Position numbers and translations under genes: made by a program. DNA of 64,000 bases from Blastococcus sp. CT_GayMR19 (GTDB taxonomy: Bacteria > Actinomycetota > Actinomycetes > Mycobacteriales > Geodermatophilaceae): assembly GCF_004570385.1 (NCBI RefSeq), contig NZ_SPQL01000005.1, positions 124,001 through 188,000 on the forward strand. The letters are read 5' to 3'. Shown here in pieces: positions 28,150 through 36,078 of the stretch (positions within the stretch are counted from its first letter, which is position 1; every line of letters starts with the position of its first letter). The notes beneath the pieces were generated by a model. The model was not told where the DNA came from and made no database searches. It saw nothing but the letters and a program-made list of their open reading frames with translations.

Positions 28150-30470
28150 GTCCTCAGTTCTCCTGTGTGCCCGGCGGAGTCGGCCAGCTCGTCCGCCGTG
28201 CGGTTGCCCGGCTCTCCCTGGTCGCCGGGACCGTCCGCGCTGGTGCGAGCGGCCCGACGGCGCCGCCGCTCGGTCAGGCCCAGACCAGCAGCCAGAGCCA
28301 GCCCCAGACCGGCGGCGGCGAGCGACACCGTGGTGCCCGGCGGCGACCAGGCCAGTGTGAGCGTCCCGTCCTCGATGTTGTCGGGGATCTCGACGGTCAG
28401 CAGCCCCGCCGGCCCCTGTTCGACCGGCACCTGCCGGCCGTCGATCTCCGCGGTGTAGCCGGGCCAGGCGAGGCGGGCAAAGGTCAGCTCGGCCGCGCCG
28501 GAGCCGTCCCGACGGAAGTCCACGGTCTCACCGACGTCCCCCGTGCGCTCGTCGGAGGTGACGGTGACCGGACCGGAGACGTCCGAGAGACGCCCCTGCG
28601 TCCACGGCAGCGGCGCCGTCCGCCGCCAGACGTCGACGTACTCGGTGCGCTCGCTGAGCTCCCAGCCCCGGGGGCCGTCGTCGGCCCGGGTCCTGAGCAT
28701 CTCGCGCTGGACCACGACGGTCTCCACCCGCAGCAGGTCCGCGAGCACGACGTCGGACCCCGCGGGCTCGTCCCAGAGACTCTTCCAGGCGTCCCGGCAC
28801 GTCGAGCCCTGATAGGCCACGCACTGCTCGGCGTCGAGCACGTTGAACCCGACACCGCTGTAGGCGGTCAGCGACTCGACACCGGCCACCGCGTACATCG
28901 ACCCGAACAGCATGTCCTGGTAGACCTTCTCCGCGCGCAGGTCGTCGGACTCCACCCGATGCACGTCGGCGATCTGCACGGTCAGGCCGGGGCGGTAGTC
29001 GGCGAAGGACTCCTCCATCGCGGCCTCGCTCCGCGGGAACCGGTAGTCGAGGACGTTGGAGTTCATCGGCATCCAGCTGAGCTGGACCACCAGCACCACC
29101 AGGGTGCCGCCCATGGCGGTGAGCGCCAGGAGCCGCTGGGAGTGCCGGGCGGCCCGGACGACGACCACCAGGAGCACCATGACCATGACCGCGCTGAACA
29201 GGTGGCGGTCCCACTGGACCGGCAGGTCCGACCAGGCGAGCCAGAACCCGGCGAACACCACCGCGACGGTCAGGACCCACCGCTGCCGGGCCCGGGACCG
29301 GTGCAGCCCCGCGCTGAGCAGGACGGCGAAGATCACGACGACGCTCAGCCAGAGGTAGGGCACGAGCCGGACCGGCCAGCGGAAGAAGCCGATCTGCGAC
29401 GGGCCGACGACGATCAGCAGGTTGACGACGCCGAGTGCGTAGACCGCGGTCAGGCGCCGCCCCTGCTCCCGGAGCACCGACCAGCGCACCCACGGCAGCA
29501 GCGGCATGACCAGCCAGGAGAGATACAGGGCCGGGAAGCTGAAGACCGTCTCGCCGAAGACGTTGACGTAGGGCTGCAGGGAAGGGGAGCTGAGCCCGAG
29601 GACGTCCGACAGCCCGGGGGAGAGGTACTCGTCGTTGTAGGTCCCGGACCCGGCCCGGTAGCTGACCGACGAGGACAGCACGAACGGGAGGTAGGTGCCG
29701 ACCGCCAGCAGCGCGACCGCGACCCCGGCCACCACGAGACCCCACACGCGCCGGATCTCCCGGTTCATCAGGACGTCGAGGATCAGGGCGGCGAAGACCA
29801 GGCCGGTCGACAGCAGGCCGTAGGGATTGCCGGCCGACGCGCAGAGGTAGCCGGCCAGCACCGCCCAGAGCAGGGAGCCGCGGCCGTCCGCCGCGCGCTT
29901 GCCGGTCCACAGCACCCACGGGGTCAGCGCCGTCACGGTCAGCCCGGTCACCCACGCGGCGCCGTCCATCCACAGCGTGAAGCCCGACAGCGGCAGGATC
30001 GTGCCCGCCAGCGCGGCGACCCACGGGCGGACGCCGTACTCGCGGCACACCAGGTAGGCACCCAGCGCCATCGCGAGGAACATGAAGCCCTTGATGACCA
30101 GGGCGGCGATGGCCAGGTCGTCGATGGGCTTGGTGCCCACGTAGAGGCCCAGCAGGAGCGGGTTGAACAGCCCGAAGGCGGCCTCGGCGGCGTAGTTGCC
30201 GCCGCGCCACAGCTCCAGGTTCAGCAGCGGCAGCCGGCCCTCGAGCAGGGCATCGGCGGTGTGCCGCCACGCTCCGACGGACGCGCCGGCGGTGTCGTCC
30301 CAGTAGTAGAACGTGGGCACGCGCAGCAGCGGCGCGCAGATGCCGAGGAAAACGGCGCCCAGCATCGTCAGCGGGGCCGCCGACTGGTGGCGGGGGTCCC
30401 GCCGCGGCGTCGGCTGGGCGGGGAGCGGCTGCGGCCGGCTGTCGGGAAGCGCCTGCGTCGTCGCGGTCAC
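28146..30470 (-). CDS. YfhO-type large membrane glycosyltransferase-like protein
   Basis: A 774-residue protein with about twelve membrane helices followed by an outward C-terminal domain and one last helix. The first outward loop has an acidic pair in FYYWDDTAGASVG, and GLFNPLLLGL follows. The C-terminal part contains ARLAWPGYTAEIDGRQVPV, the YfhO-like segment. YfhO proteins add sugars to teichoic or other wall polymers using lipid-linked donors. The GTG at 30470 overlaps the stop of the upstream gene. It is a paralogue of the protein at 37395: both share SGFTL, LSSPxL and SWLVxPLLPWxRW-like segments. Confidence 0.8.
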   Translation of the reverse strand: MTATTQALPDSRPQPLPAQPTPRRDPRHQSAAPLTMLGAVFLGICAPLLRVPTFYYWDDTAGASVGAWRHTADALLEGRLPLLNLELWRGGNYAAEAAFGLFNPLLLGLYVGTKPIDDLAIAALVIKGFMFLAMALGAYLVCREYGVRPWVAALAGTILPLSGFTLWMDGAAWVTGLTVTALTPWVLWTGKRAADGRGSLLWAVLAGYLCASAGNPYGLLSTGLVFAALILDVLMNREIRRVWGLVVAGVAVALLAVGTYLPFVLSSSVSYRAGSGTYNDEYLSPGLSDVLGLSSPSLQPYVNVFGETVFSFPALYLSWLVMPLLPWVRWSVLREQGRRLTAVYALGVVNLLIVVGPSQIGFFRWPVRLVPYLWLSVVVIFAVLLSAGLHRSRARQRWVLTVAVVFAGFWLAWSDLPVQWDRHLFSAVMVMVLLVVVVRAARHSQRLLALTAMGGTLVVLVVQLSWMPMNSNVLDYRFPRSEAAMEESFADYRPGLTVQIADVHRVESDDLRAEKVYQDMLFGSMYAVAGVESLTAYSGVGFNVLDAEQCVAYQGSTCRDAWKSLWDEPAGSDVVLADLLRVETVVVQREMLRTRADDGPRGWELSERTEYVDVWRRTAPLPWTQGRLSDVSGPVTVTSDERTGDVGETVDFRRDGSGAAELTFARLAWPGYTAEIDGRQVPVEQGPAGLLTVEIPDNIEDGTLTLAWSPPGTTVSLAAAGLGLALAAGLGLTERRRRRAARTSADGPGDQGEPGNRTADELADSAGHTGELRT

Positions 30471-31465
30471 AGGACGGGCTCGGAGGCGCCGGAAGGCTCT
30501 TCGGCCCGGATGCCGCGCGCCGACCAGGCCGCCACTCCGGCGGCCAGGACGTCGGCGACCGTCAGGACCAGCCGGGACGCCAGGGCCACGCCGAGCGCGG
30601 TGCCGACTCCGCCGAACGGCGAGAGCGAGGCGACGAGCACCGCCTCGCGGACACCGAGACCGGAGGGGGAGGCCACCGCGAGGAGTCCGGCGGTCATCGC
30701 CAGGGCGAAGCTGCCGATGGCGTCGGTCAGCGTGGGGCTGAGGTTGCCGCCGGCGCCGACTCCGAGCAGGTAGAAGTGCACCCCGAACAGCGTCCAGGCC
30801 AGCATGGACCAGCCCATGATCCGGAGCAGTCCGGTCAGCCGCAGGCGGTGGTTGAGGCCGGCCCGCCCGAGGATCCGCAGGAACAGGTCGACCAGCCGGC
30901 TGAGGACCGGGGGGATCGCGCAGATGACCGCGACCGGCGCCAGGATCGCCGCACCCCACACCGCCGCGCCGCCGACCTCGACGAGCGTCGGGATGCCGAA
31001 CAACCCCAGCAGCAGGGCCGCCGTGGTCGACAGGCCGACGAGCATGAGCGAGGCGGCGAACGAGCGGGCACGCGGGATGCCGGCGCGCAGCGAGAGCTCC
31101 ATCTGCAGCACGAAGGCCCAGACGCTGCCCGGCAGGTACTTGCCCAGCTGCCCGACGAGGTAGATCTGACCCGCCCGCACCGTGGGCACGTCGTGGTCCA
31201 GCTCGCGCAGGACGGCCTGCCAGGCCTTGACGTTCGCCGCGATCGCGGCCAGCGCGGCCAGGAACGAGCCGGCCAGCGTCCAGGCGTTCAGGCGGAGCAG
31301 CGTGGAGCGGACGTCGGGCCACAGGCGCACGACCGCGTAGACGATCGACGCCGCGATCGCCAGGGTGATCACGACGCGGATGCCCTTGATCAGGGTGGCC
31401 CTCGCGGTGCGGGGAGGGGGGGTCACCAGCTCCGCCCGCACAGGCAGGGTCGTGTCGATAGCCAC
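30467..31465 (-). CDS. Lysylphosphatidylglycerol synthase transmembrane (flippase-like) family protein
   Basis: A 332-residue integral membrane protein with about eight helices and the family's GQLGKYLPGSVWAF and SPSGLGVREAVLV segments. The family (UPF0104, LPG_synthase_TM) includes flippase-like proteins and the membrane half of MprF, but no lysyl transferase domain is present here. The GTG at 31465 is chosen because GAGGAG precedes it by nine bases; a longer frame to 31495 has no such site. It leads the operon with the YfhO-type protein and the GT2 enzyme, so movement of a lipid-linked sugar or lipid is a reasonable guess. Confidence 0.8.
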   Translation of the reverse strand: MAIDTTLPVRAELVTPPPRTARATLIKGIRVVITLAIAASIVYAVVRLWPDVRSTLLRLNAWTLAGSFLAALAAIAANVKAWQAVLRELDHDVPTVRAGQIYLVGQLGKYLPGSVWAFVLQMELSLRAGIPRARSFAASLMLVGLSTTAALLLGLFGIPTLVEVGGAAVWGAAILAPVAVICAIPPVLSRLVDLFLRILGRAGLNHRLRLTGLLRIMGWSMLAWTLFGVHFYLLGVGAGGNLSPTLTDAIGSFALAMTAGLLAVASPSGLGVREAVLVASLSPFGGVGTALGVALASRLVLTVADVLAAGVAAWSARGIRAEEPSGASEPVL

Positions 31466-31525
31466 GCGATTCGTCTCCTCGTGGGCCGGGCCCACGTCGG
31501 AGGGGCAGACCAGCGCCGCTTTCCG

Positions 31526-31554
31526 AGGCTAACAGCGCATTGCTTCTGAGTCAC
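31526..31554 (-). promoter_or_regulatory. Sigma-70-type promoter of the flippase-YfhO-GT2 operon
   Basis: On the minus strand, GTGACT (31554-31549) and TAGCCT (31531-31526) are separated by 17 bp. The predicted leader is about 54 bases and ends with the GAGGAG site of the gene starting at 31465. Confidence 0.5.
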
Positions 31555-31558
31555 GATT

Positions 31559-31578
31559 TGTTACTAACGGTAGTCACA
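31559..31578. promoter_or_regulatory. Operator-like dyad upstream of the glycan operon promoter
   Basis: TGTTACTAACGGTAGTCACA has arms TGTTACTA and TAGTCACA that match in seven of eight positions. It ends a few bases upstream of the -35 box on the minus strand and stands out as AT-rich in this GC-rich DNA. A bound regulator here could control the operon reading left. Confidence 0.4.
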
Positions 31579-31584
31579 GCTTCC

Positions 31585-32286
31585 TCACGTGGCGCTCGTG
31601 CGCGCCCACCACCAGTCGAGCGCGGGCTGCAGCGCGGCAGGTGCCGGCCAGTCGACCGAGAGGTCGATGCCCGACGCGTAGAGCCGGCCCAGGTCCTCGG
31701 CGTCGGCGACGTCGAGGCCCGTCCTGGTCATGCCCACGCTGTTGACTCCCTGCACGCGCGCCGGGTTGCCGAAAGCCTTGGCGAACGGCGGCACGTCGCG
31801 CGTGACGACCGAGCCCATCCCCAGCATCACCCCGGGGCCCACGACCCGCGTCTGGTGGATGATCGCGCCCATCCCCAGGTTGGCGTTGTCCCCGACGGAG
31901 ACGTGGCCGCCCATGGTCACGCTGGAGGCGATGACGACGCCGTCGCCGACGTAGCCGTCGTGTCCCAGGTAGACCTTGTTCATCACGTAGCAGTCGGAGC
32001 CGATCCGCGTCGTCTTCGCCGAACCCGAGTGCACCGTCGTGTACTCGCGCAGCGTCGTCCCGCTGCCGACCTCCACGCCGGCGCCGACCAGGTCGCCGTC
32101 CCAGGCCGCCCCGTGGTCGTGCCGCCGCACCTCGGGTGGCGTGCCGAGCACCACGTGCGGGCCGATCCAGTTGTCGTCGCCGATGGTGCAGGGACCGAGG
32201 AGCACCGCGTAGGGGCCCACGACGTTGCCGCTGCCGAGTTCCACACCGGGTCCGACGACGGCCGTCGGGTGGATCCGGTTGGCCAT
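31585..32286 (-). CDS. Hexapeptide-repeat acyltransferase (LpxA-like)
   Basis: A 233-residue left-handed beta-helix protein with many imperfect hexapeptides, starting MANRIHPTAVVGPGVELG as in LpxA-like acyl-ACP:UDP-sugar acyltransferases. The segment ASSVTMGGHVSVGDNANLGMGAIIHQ is typical of the helix, and a basic histidine in TVHSGSAK-like sequence may be catalytic. The ATG at 32286 has AGGAGG five bases upstream. It is divergent from the DegT gene at 32489. An acyl or acetyl group is probably placed on a nucleotide-linked amino sugar; Gram-positive lipid A synthesis is not expected. Confidence 0.82.
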   Translation of the reverse strand: MANRIHPTAVVGPGVELGSGNVVGPYAVLLGPCTIGDDNWIGPHVVLGTPPEVRRHDHGAAWDGDLVGAGVEVGSGTTLREYTTVHSGSAKTTRIGSDCYVMNKVYLGHDGYVGDGVVIASSVTMGGHVSVGDNANLGMGAIIHQTRVVGPGVMLGMGSVVTRDVPPFAKAFGNPARVQGVNSVGMTRTGLDVADAEDLGRLYASGIDLSVDWPAPAALQPALDWWWARTSAT

Positions 32287-32420
32287 GCATGCCTCCTGTG
32301 CGCGACGGTTCCGGCCGGTCCCGGCGGCCGCCGGTCTTCCCCGGGCGAGGGTGCCACGCGGTGCCCGGATCGTGCCGGGTGGTCCCGGGGAGACGGGAGT
32401 GCCGGGTGAGCCGGTCGGAG

Positions 32421-32448
32421 TTGAGGCGTCCGGGCGTCCGGCTACCGT
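32421..32448 (+). promoter_or_regulatory. Sigma-70-type promoter of the DegT-oxidoreductase operon
   Basis: TTGAGG at 32421-32426 and TACCGT at 32443-32448 are 16 bp apart. Transcription should begin near 32455, giving a leader of about 34 bases with a GGAAG site before the GTG at 32489. Confidence 0.55.
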
Positions 32449-32488
32449 GGGCGGGTCAGATCTGGACGACCGAACGGAAGCAGCTGTC

Positions 32489-33580
32489 GTGATCCCCATC
32501 AGCGTGGTCGACGTCCGTGACGCAGAACCTCTCGTCCTCGAGGTGATCCGATCCGGCGTCATCGCCCAGGGCCCGATGGTCAAGCGGCTCGAGGACGCGT
32601 TCGCGGAGATCGTCGGCGTGCGGCACGCGGTCGCGGTCAACAACGGGACGACGGCACTCGTCGCCGCGCTCCAGGTGCTGGACCTGCAGCCGGGGGACGA
32701 GGTCGTGACCTCGCCGTTCACCTTCGTCGCCACGCTCAACGCGATCCTGGAGGCGGGCGCCACCGCCCGGTTCGCCGACATCCGCGAGGACGACTTCGCC
32801 GTCGACCCGGCGGCCGTGGCCGCGGCCGTGGGGGACCGCGTCAAGGTCCTCATGCCGGTGCACCTCTACGGGCAGACCGCCGACATGGGCCCGCTGATGG
32901 ACATCGCCCGCGACCGCGGGCTGCACGTCGTCGAGGACTCCGCCCAGGCGCACGGCGCCACCTACGAGGGCAAGGGCGCGGGCTCGTTCGGGACCGGGTG
33001 CTTCTCGTTCTACGCGACGAAGAACCTCACGACCGGTGAGGGCGGCATGATCACCACCGACGACGACGGGATCGCCGACCGGCTGCGGGTGCTCCGCAAC
33101 CAGGGTATGCGCCAGCGGTACCAGTACGAGATGGCCGGCCACAACTACCGGATGACCGACCTGCAGGCCGCCGTCGGCATCCCGCAGCTGGGCCGCATCG
33201 ACGAGATCGTCGAGCGCCGGAAGAAGAACGCGGCCCGGCTCACCGCCGGTCTGGCCGACGTCGCCGGGGTGACGCCGCCGCGCGAGCTGCCCGGCCGGTC
33301 GCACGTCTGGCACCAGTACACCGTCCTGCTGGACGAGTCGGCCGACCGGGATCGGGTCGTCGCCGACCTCGGCGAGGCGGGCGTGGGCGCGGGCATCTAC
33401 TACCCGAGGACGGTGTTCGACTACGACTGCTACCGCAGCGAGCCGCGCGTCGTGATCGAGGACGTGCCGGTGGCCGAGTCGGTCGCGCGCCGCTGCCTCT
33501 CCCTGCCCGTCCACCAGCACCTCACCGACGAGCAGCTCGACACGATCGTCGACTCCGTCCGCCGAGCACTGGGAGCCTGA
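32489..33580 (+). CDS. DegT/DnrJ/EryC1 family sugar aminotransferase
   Basis: A 363-residue PLP enzyme resembling the WbpE/WlbC group. Visible are AVNNGTTALVAAL (49-61), VVEDSAQAHGA (147-157) and the PLP lysine at residue 178 in SFYATKNLTTGEGG. The GTG at 32489 is preceded by GGAAG nine bases upstream. One base separates its stop from a Gfo/Idh/MocA oxidoreductase gene. An oxidase-aminotransferase pair followed by a hexapeptide acyltransferase (divergent at 31585) is the gene set used to make 3-acylamino sugars such as UDP-2,3-diacetamido derivatives. The final sugar is inferred, not shown. Confidence 0.9.
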   Translation: MIPISVVDVRDAEPLVLEVIRSGVIAQGPMVKRLEDAFAEIVGVRHAVAVNNGTTALVAALQVLDLQPGDEVVTSPFTFVATLNAILEAGATARFADIREDDFAVDPAAVAAAVGDRVKVLMPVHLYGQTADMGPLMDIARDRGLHVVEDSAQAHGATYEGKGAGSFGTGCFSFYATKNLTTGEGGMITTDDDGIADRLRVLRNQGMRQRYQYEMAGHNYRMTDLQAAVGIPQLGRIDEIVERRKKNAARLTAGLADVAGVTPPRELPGRSHVWHQYTVLLDESADRDRVVADLGEAGVGAGIYYPRTVFDYDCYRSEPRVVIEDVPVAESVARRCLSLPVHQHLTDEQLDTIVDSVRRALGA

Positions 33581-33581
33581 C

Positions 33582-34547
33582 ATGGCACGTCCGCAGATCG
33601 CCGTCGTCGGCACCGGGTCCATGGGCTCCCTGCACGCCCGTGTCCTGCACAACTCGCCCCGTGCCGACCTCGCGGTGGTCGTGGAGCCCCGTGAGGAGAT
33701 CGGCCGGGCGGTGGCCGACCGCTTCGGCGCCGCGTGGGCGCCGGATCTCTCCGAGTTGAGCCGCGTCGATGCCGTCGTGGTGGCCGCCGCGACCCACGCA
33801 CACCACGACCTCGCCCTGCAGGTGATCGACGCCCGGCTGCCCATGCTGGTGGAGAAGCCGGTCGCCGACAGCCTGGAGAAGAGCCAGGAGATCGTCGACG
33901 CGGCGGCCGCGGCCGACCTCCCGCTGATGTGCGGCCTGCTGGAGCGCTACAACAGCGCCGTCGTGACGGCGATGCAGCTGACCCGCGAGCCGGTGCACGT
34001 CCGCACGACCCGGCACTCGCCGTACGCGCCGCGGATCAAGACCGGGGTGTCGTGGGACCTCCTGGTCCACGACGTCGACATCGCCCTGCGGATCCTCGGG
34101 GACGAGCCGTCGAAGGTCGACGCCACGCTGGGCTACTTCCACCCCTCGTCGGTCCCCGGCGCGGAGGACATGGCCGAGGTGATGCTCTCCTTCCCCGGCG
34201 GCCGGCTCACCTCGGCGTCGGCCTCGCGGATCGGCCAGCAGAAGATCCGGACGCTGACCATCACCGAGGTGGACCGCGTCATCGAGGTCGACCTGCTGCG
34301 TCAGGGCGTGACCCTCTACCGGCACATCGACGGGGACGCCGCGACGGAGGACGGCCTGGGGTACCGGCAGCAGACCGTCATCGAGATCCCGGCGCTGGTC
34401 AACATGGGGGAGCCGCTGGGCGCCCAGCTCAACCGGTTCGTCGACCTCATCGAGGGCACCGCCGACGCCGCCGAGGAACGGGCGTCGATCATGCCGGCGC
34501 ACCGGGTCATCGGTGAGGTCGTCGCCTCGGCCCCCGCGCTGGTGTGA
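33582..34547 (+). CDS. Gfo/Idh/MocA family oxidoreductase (WbpB-like)
   Basis: A 321-residue NAD(P)-dependent dehydrogenase. The Rossmann motif is GTGSMG (10-15), the catalytic EKP is at residues 91-93, and SWDLLVHDVDIAL holds the acid and histidine of the active site. WbpB-type members oxidise the 3-position of a nucleotide sugar before transamination. It follows the DegT gene by one base and is closed by a very strong hairpin at 34570. Confidence 0.87.
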   Translation: MARPQIAVVGTGSMGSLHARVLHNSPRADLAVVVEPREEIGRAVADRFGAAWAPDLSELSRVDAVVVAAATHAHHDLALQVIDARLPMLVEKPVADSLEKSQEIVDAAAAADLPLMCGLLERYNSAVVTAMQLTREPVHVRTTRHSPYAPRIKTGVSWDLLVHDVDIALRILGDEPSKVDATLGYFHPSSVPGAEDMAEVMLSFPGGRLTSASASRIGQQKIRTLTITEVDRVIEVDLLRQGVTLYRHIDGDAATEDGLGYRQQTVIEIPALVNMGEPLGAQLNRFVDLIEGTADAAEERASIMPAHRVIGEVVASAPALV

Positions 34548-34569
34548 GCGCGCTGATCTGACCTCTGGA

Positions 34570-34611
34570 CGCAGAAGGGCGGGGGCACCGAGGTGCCCCC
34601 GCCCTTCTGCG
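34570..34611. terminator. Perfect bidirectional hairpin terminator
   Basis: A 20-base arm beginning CGCAGAAGGGC and its exact complement ending GCCCTTCTGCG are separated by GA. It lies between convergent genes that end at 34547 and 34627. No T-run follows on the plus strand. Confidence 0.85.
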
Positions 34612-34626
34612 GTCTCCGGACGCCCG

Positions 34627-35103
34627 TCAGTCCGGGAACGCCCCGCCGCCCTCCAGCGGCCGGAACGTCACCGTGCCGCCGTCGATGTGCACCGTGGCGA
34701 TCGGCCGGGCCGGCACGCCGCCGACGACCGTGTAGGGGTCGACGTCCCTGCTGACGACGGCCCCCGCCCCGACCACGCTGTGGTCGCCGATCCGCACACC
34801 CATGTTCACGATCGCCCCGGCACCGATGAACACGTGGTCGCCGATGTGCACCGGCGCCCGCTCGACCGTGGGGAACTCCCGCCCCGACACGCACCGACGC
34901 ACCGACGAGTGCGTGTAGAGGTGCACCCCGCTGGAGATGTCGCAGCCCCTGCCGATGGTCAGCCCGCCGGAGCCGTCGATCATGGTGAAGGCGCCGATCC
35001 AGGTGCCCTCACCCACGACCGGCTCCCCGATCACCCACGCGTGCGGGTTGTACGGGTTGGGCGGGAAGGCCGTGTCGTCGTGCGGGACGTCGGGGCGGGT
35101 CAC
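34627..35103 (-). CDS. Hexapeptide-repeat acetyltransferase
   Basis: A 158-residue left-handed beta-helix protein of the WbbJ/NodL/maltose-acetyltransferase type. The end of the helix reads IGDHVFIGAGAIVNMGV, then VVSRDVDPYTVVGGVPARPI, the usual closing motif of sugar acetyltransferases. The GTG at 35103 lies five bases after the epimerase stop. It should acetylate a sugar hydroxyl or amine using acetyl-CoA. It follows a DegT aminotransferase and an epimerase, so the acceptor may be the product of those enzymes. Confidence 0.82.
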   Translation of the reverse strand: MTRPDVPHDDTAFPPNPYNPHAWVIGEPVVGEGTWIGAFTMIDGSGGLTIGRGCDISSGVHLYTHSSVRRCVSGREFPTVERAPVHIGDHVFIGAGAIVNMGVRIGDHSVVGAGAVVSRDVDPYTVVGGVPARPIATVHIDGGTVTFRPLEGGGAFPD

Positions 35104-35108
35104 CGGGG

Positions 35109-36041
35109 TCAGACGATCTCGGTCTCGACCAGTTCCTTCATGCCCGTCTGCACGTCGATGGTCGGCTCCCAGCCGAGCACCTCGCGGGCGCGCGTGATGT
35201 CGGCGGCCCGCCGCGAGACGAGCACGTCGCGCGGGTTGAACTGCGGCTCGACGTTCACGCCGACGGCGGCGATCAGGGTGCGCGCGAGCTCGGCCACCGT
35301 GGTGTCCAGGCCCGTGCCGATGTTGATCGCGACGTTGGCCTTCGCCGGGTCCGTGTCGAGGGCCATGACGACCGAGCGCGCGATGTCGTGCACGTGCACG
35401 AAGTCCATCGACTGCTCGCCGCTGCCGTCGATGATCGGCGGCTCGCCGGCCCGCAGGCGCTTGACGAAGTGGTTGATGACCGACGTGTAGTAGGCGGTCG
35501 GCTTCTGGCCGGGGCCGTACACGTTGAAGAACCGCAGCCCGATCCACGTCAGGCCGGACCGGCGGGCGTAGTAGTCGAGCAGGTGCTCGCCGGCGAGCTT
35601 GGCGATGCAGTAGGGAGTGAGCGGGCTGACCGGGCCGTCCTCCCGCATGGGAAGGGTCTCGGGGTCGCCGTAGACCGAGGCGCTGGAGGCGAAGACGACC
35701 CGGTCGATGCCGTGGTCGGCGGCGGCGGCGAACACGTTGTTCTCACCGACGACGTTGATGTCGATGCTCTCGAAGGGGTCGGCCTGGCTCTTGTTGATCG
35801 ACACGGCGGCAAGGTGGATCACCTTGTCGCAGCCCTTCATGGCGGCGTGGACGGCGCCGCCGTAGCGGACGTCCTGGTCGATGAACGTCACGTTGCCGGT
35901 GGCGACCCACTCCGCGACCTTGTCGCGGTCGCCGCGGAACATGTTGTCGAACAGGACGACCTTGTCGCCGCGCTCGAGCAGCATGGGGATGACGTGGGAA
36001 CCGATGAAGCCGGCCCCTCCGGTGACGAAGACGGTGGACAT
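35109..36041 (-). CDS. NAD-dependent nucleotide-sugar epimerase/dehydratase
   Basis: A 310-residue extended SDR. The NAD motif is TGGAGFIGS (7-15), HLAAVSIN marks the second strand region, and the catalytic Tyr144 and Lys148 are in YCIAK. RFFNVYGPGQ follows. The family covers UDP-glucose 4-epimerases and related enzymes; the exact substrate cannot be told. The ATG has GGGAG seven bases upstream. It lies 37 bp after the DegT gene at 36079 on the same strand and is probably in one operon with it and with the acetyltransferase at 34627. Confidence 0.88.
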   Translation of the reverse strand: MSTVFVTGGAGFIGSHVIPMLLERGDKVVLFDNMFRGDRDKVAEWVATGNVTFIDQDVRYGGAVHAAMKGCDKVIHLAAVSINKSQADPFESIDINVVGENNVFAAAADHGIDRVVFASSASVYGDPETLPMREDGPVSPLTPYCIAKLAGEHLLDYYARRSGLTWIGLRFFNVYGPGQKPTAYYTSVINHFVKRLRAGEPPIIDGSGEQSMDFVHVHDIARSVVMALDTDPAKANVAINIGTGLDTTVAELARTLIAAVGVNVEPQFNPRDVLVSRRAADITRAREVLGWEPTIDVQTGMKELVETEIV

Positions 36042-36078
36042 GGCAGTACTCCCTGGGAGGTTCGGTGAGCTGGGGCGG

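Noticed and set aside
31466-31495. Longer start (GTG at 31495) for the flippase-like gene
   Set aside because: There is no ribosome site before it, whereas the GTG at 31465 has GAGGAG at a good distance.
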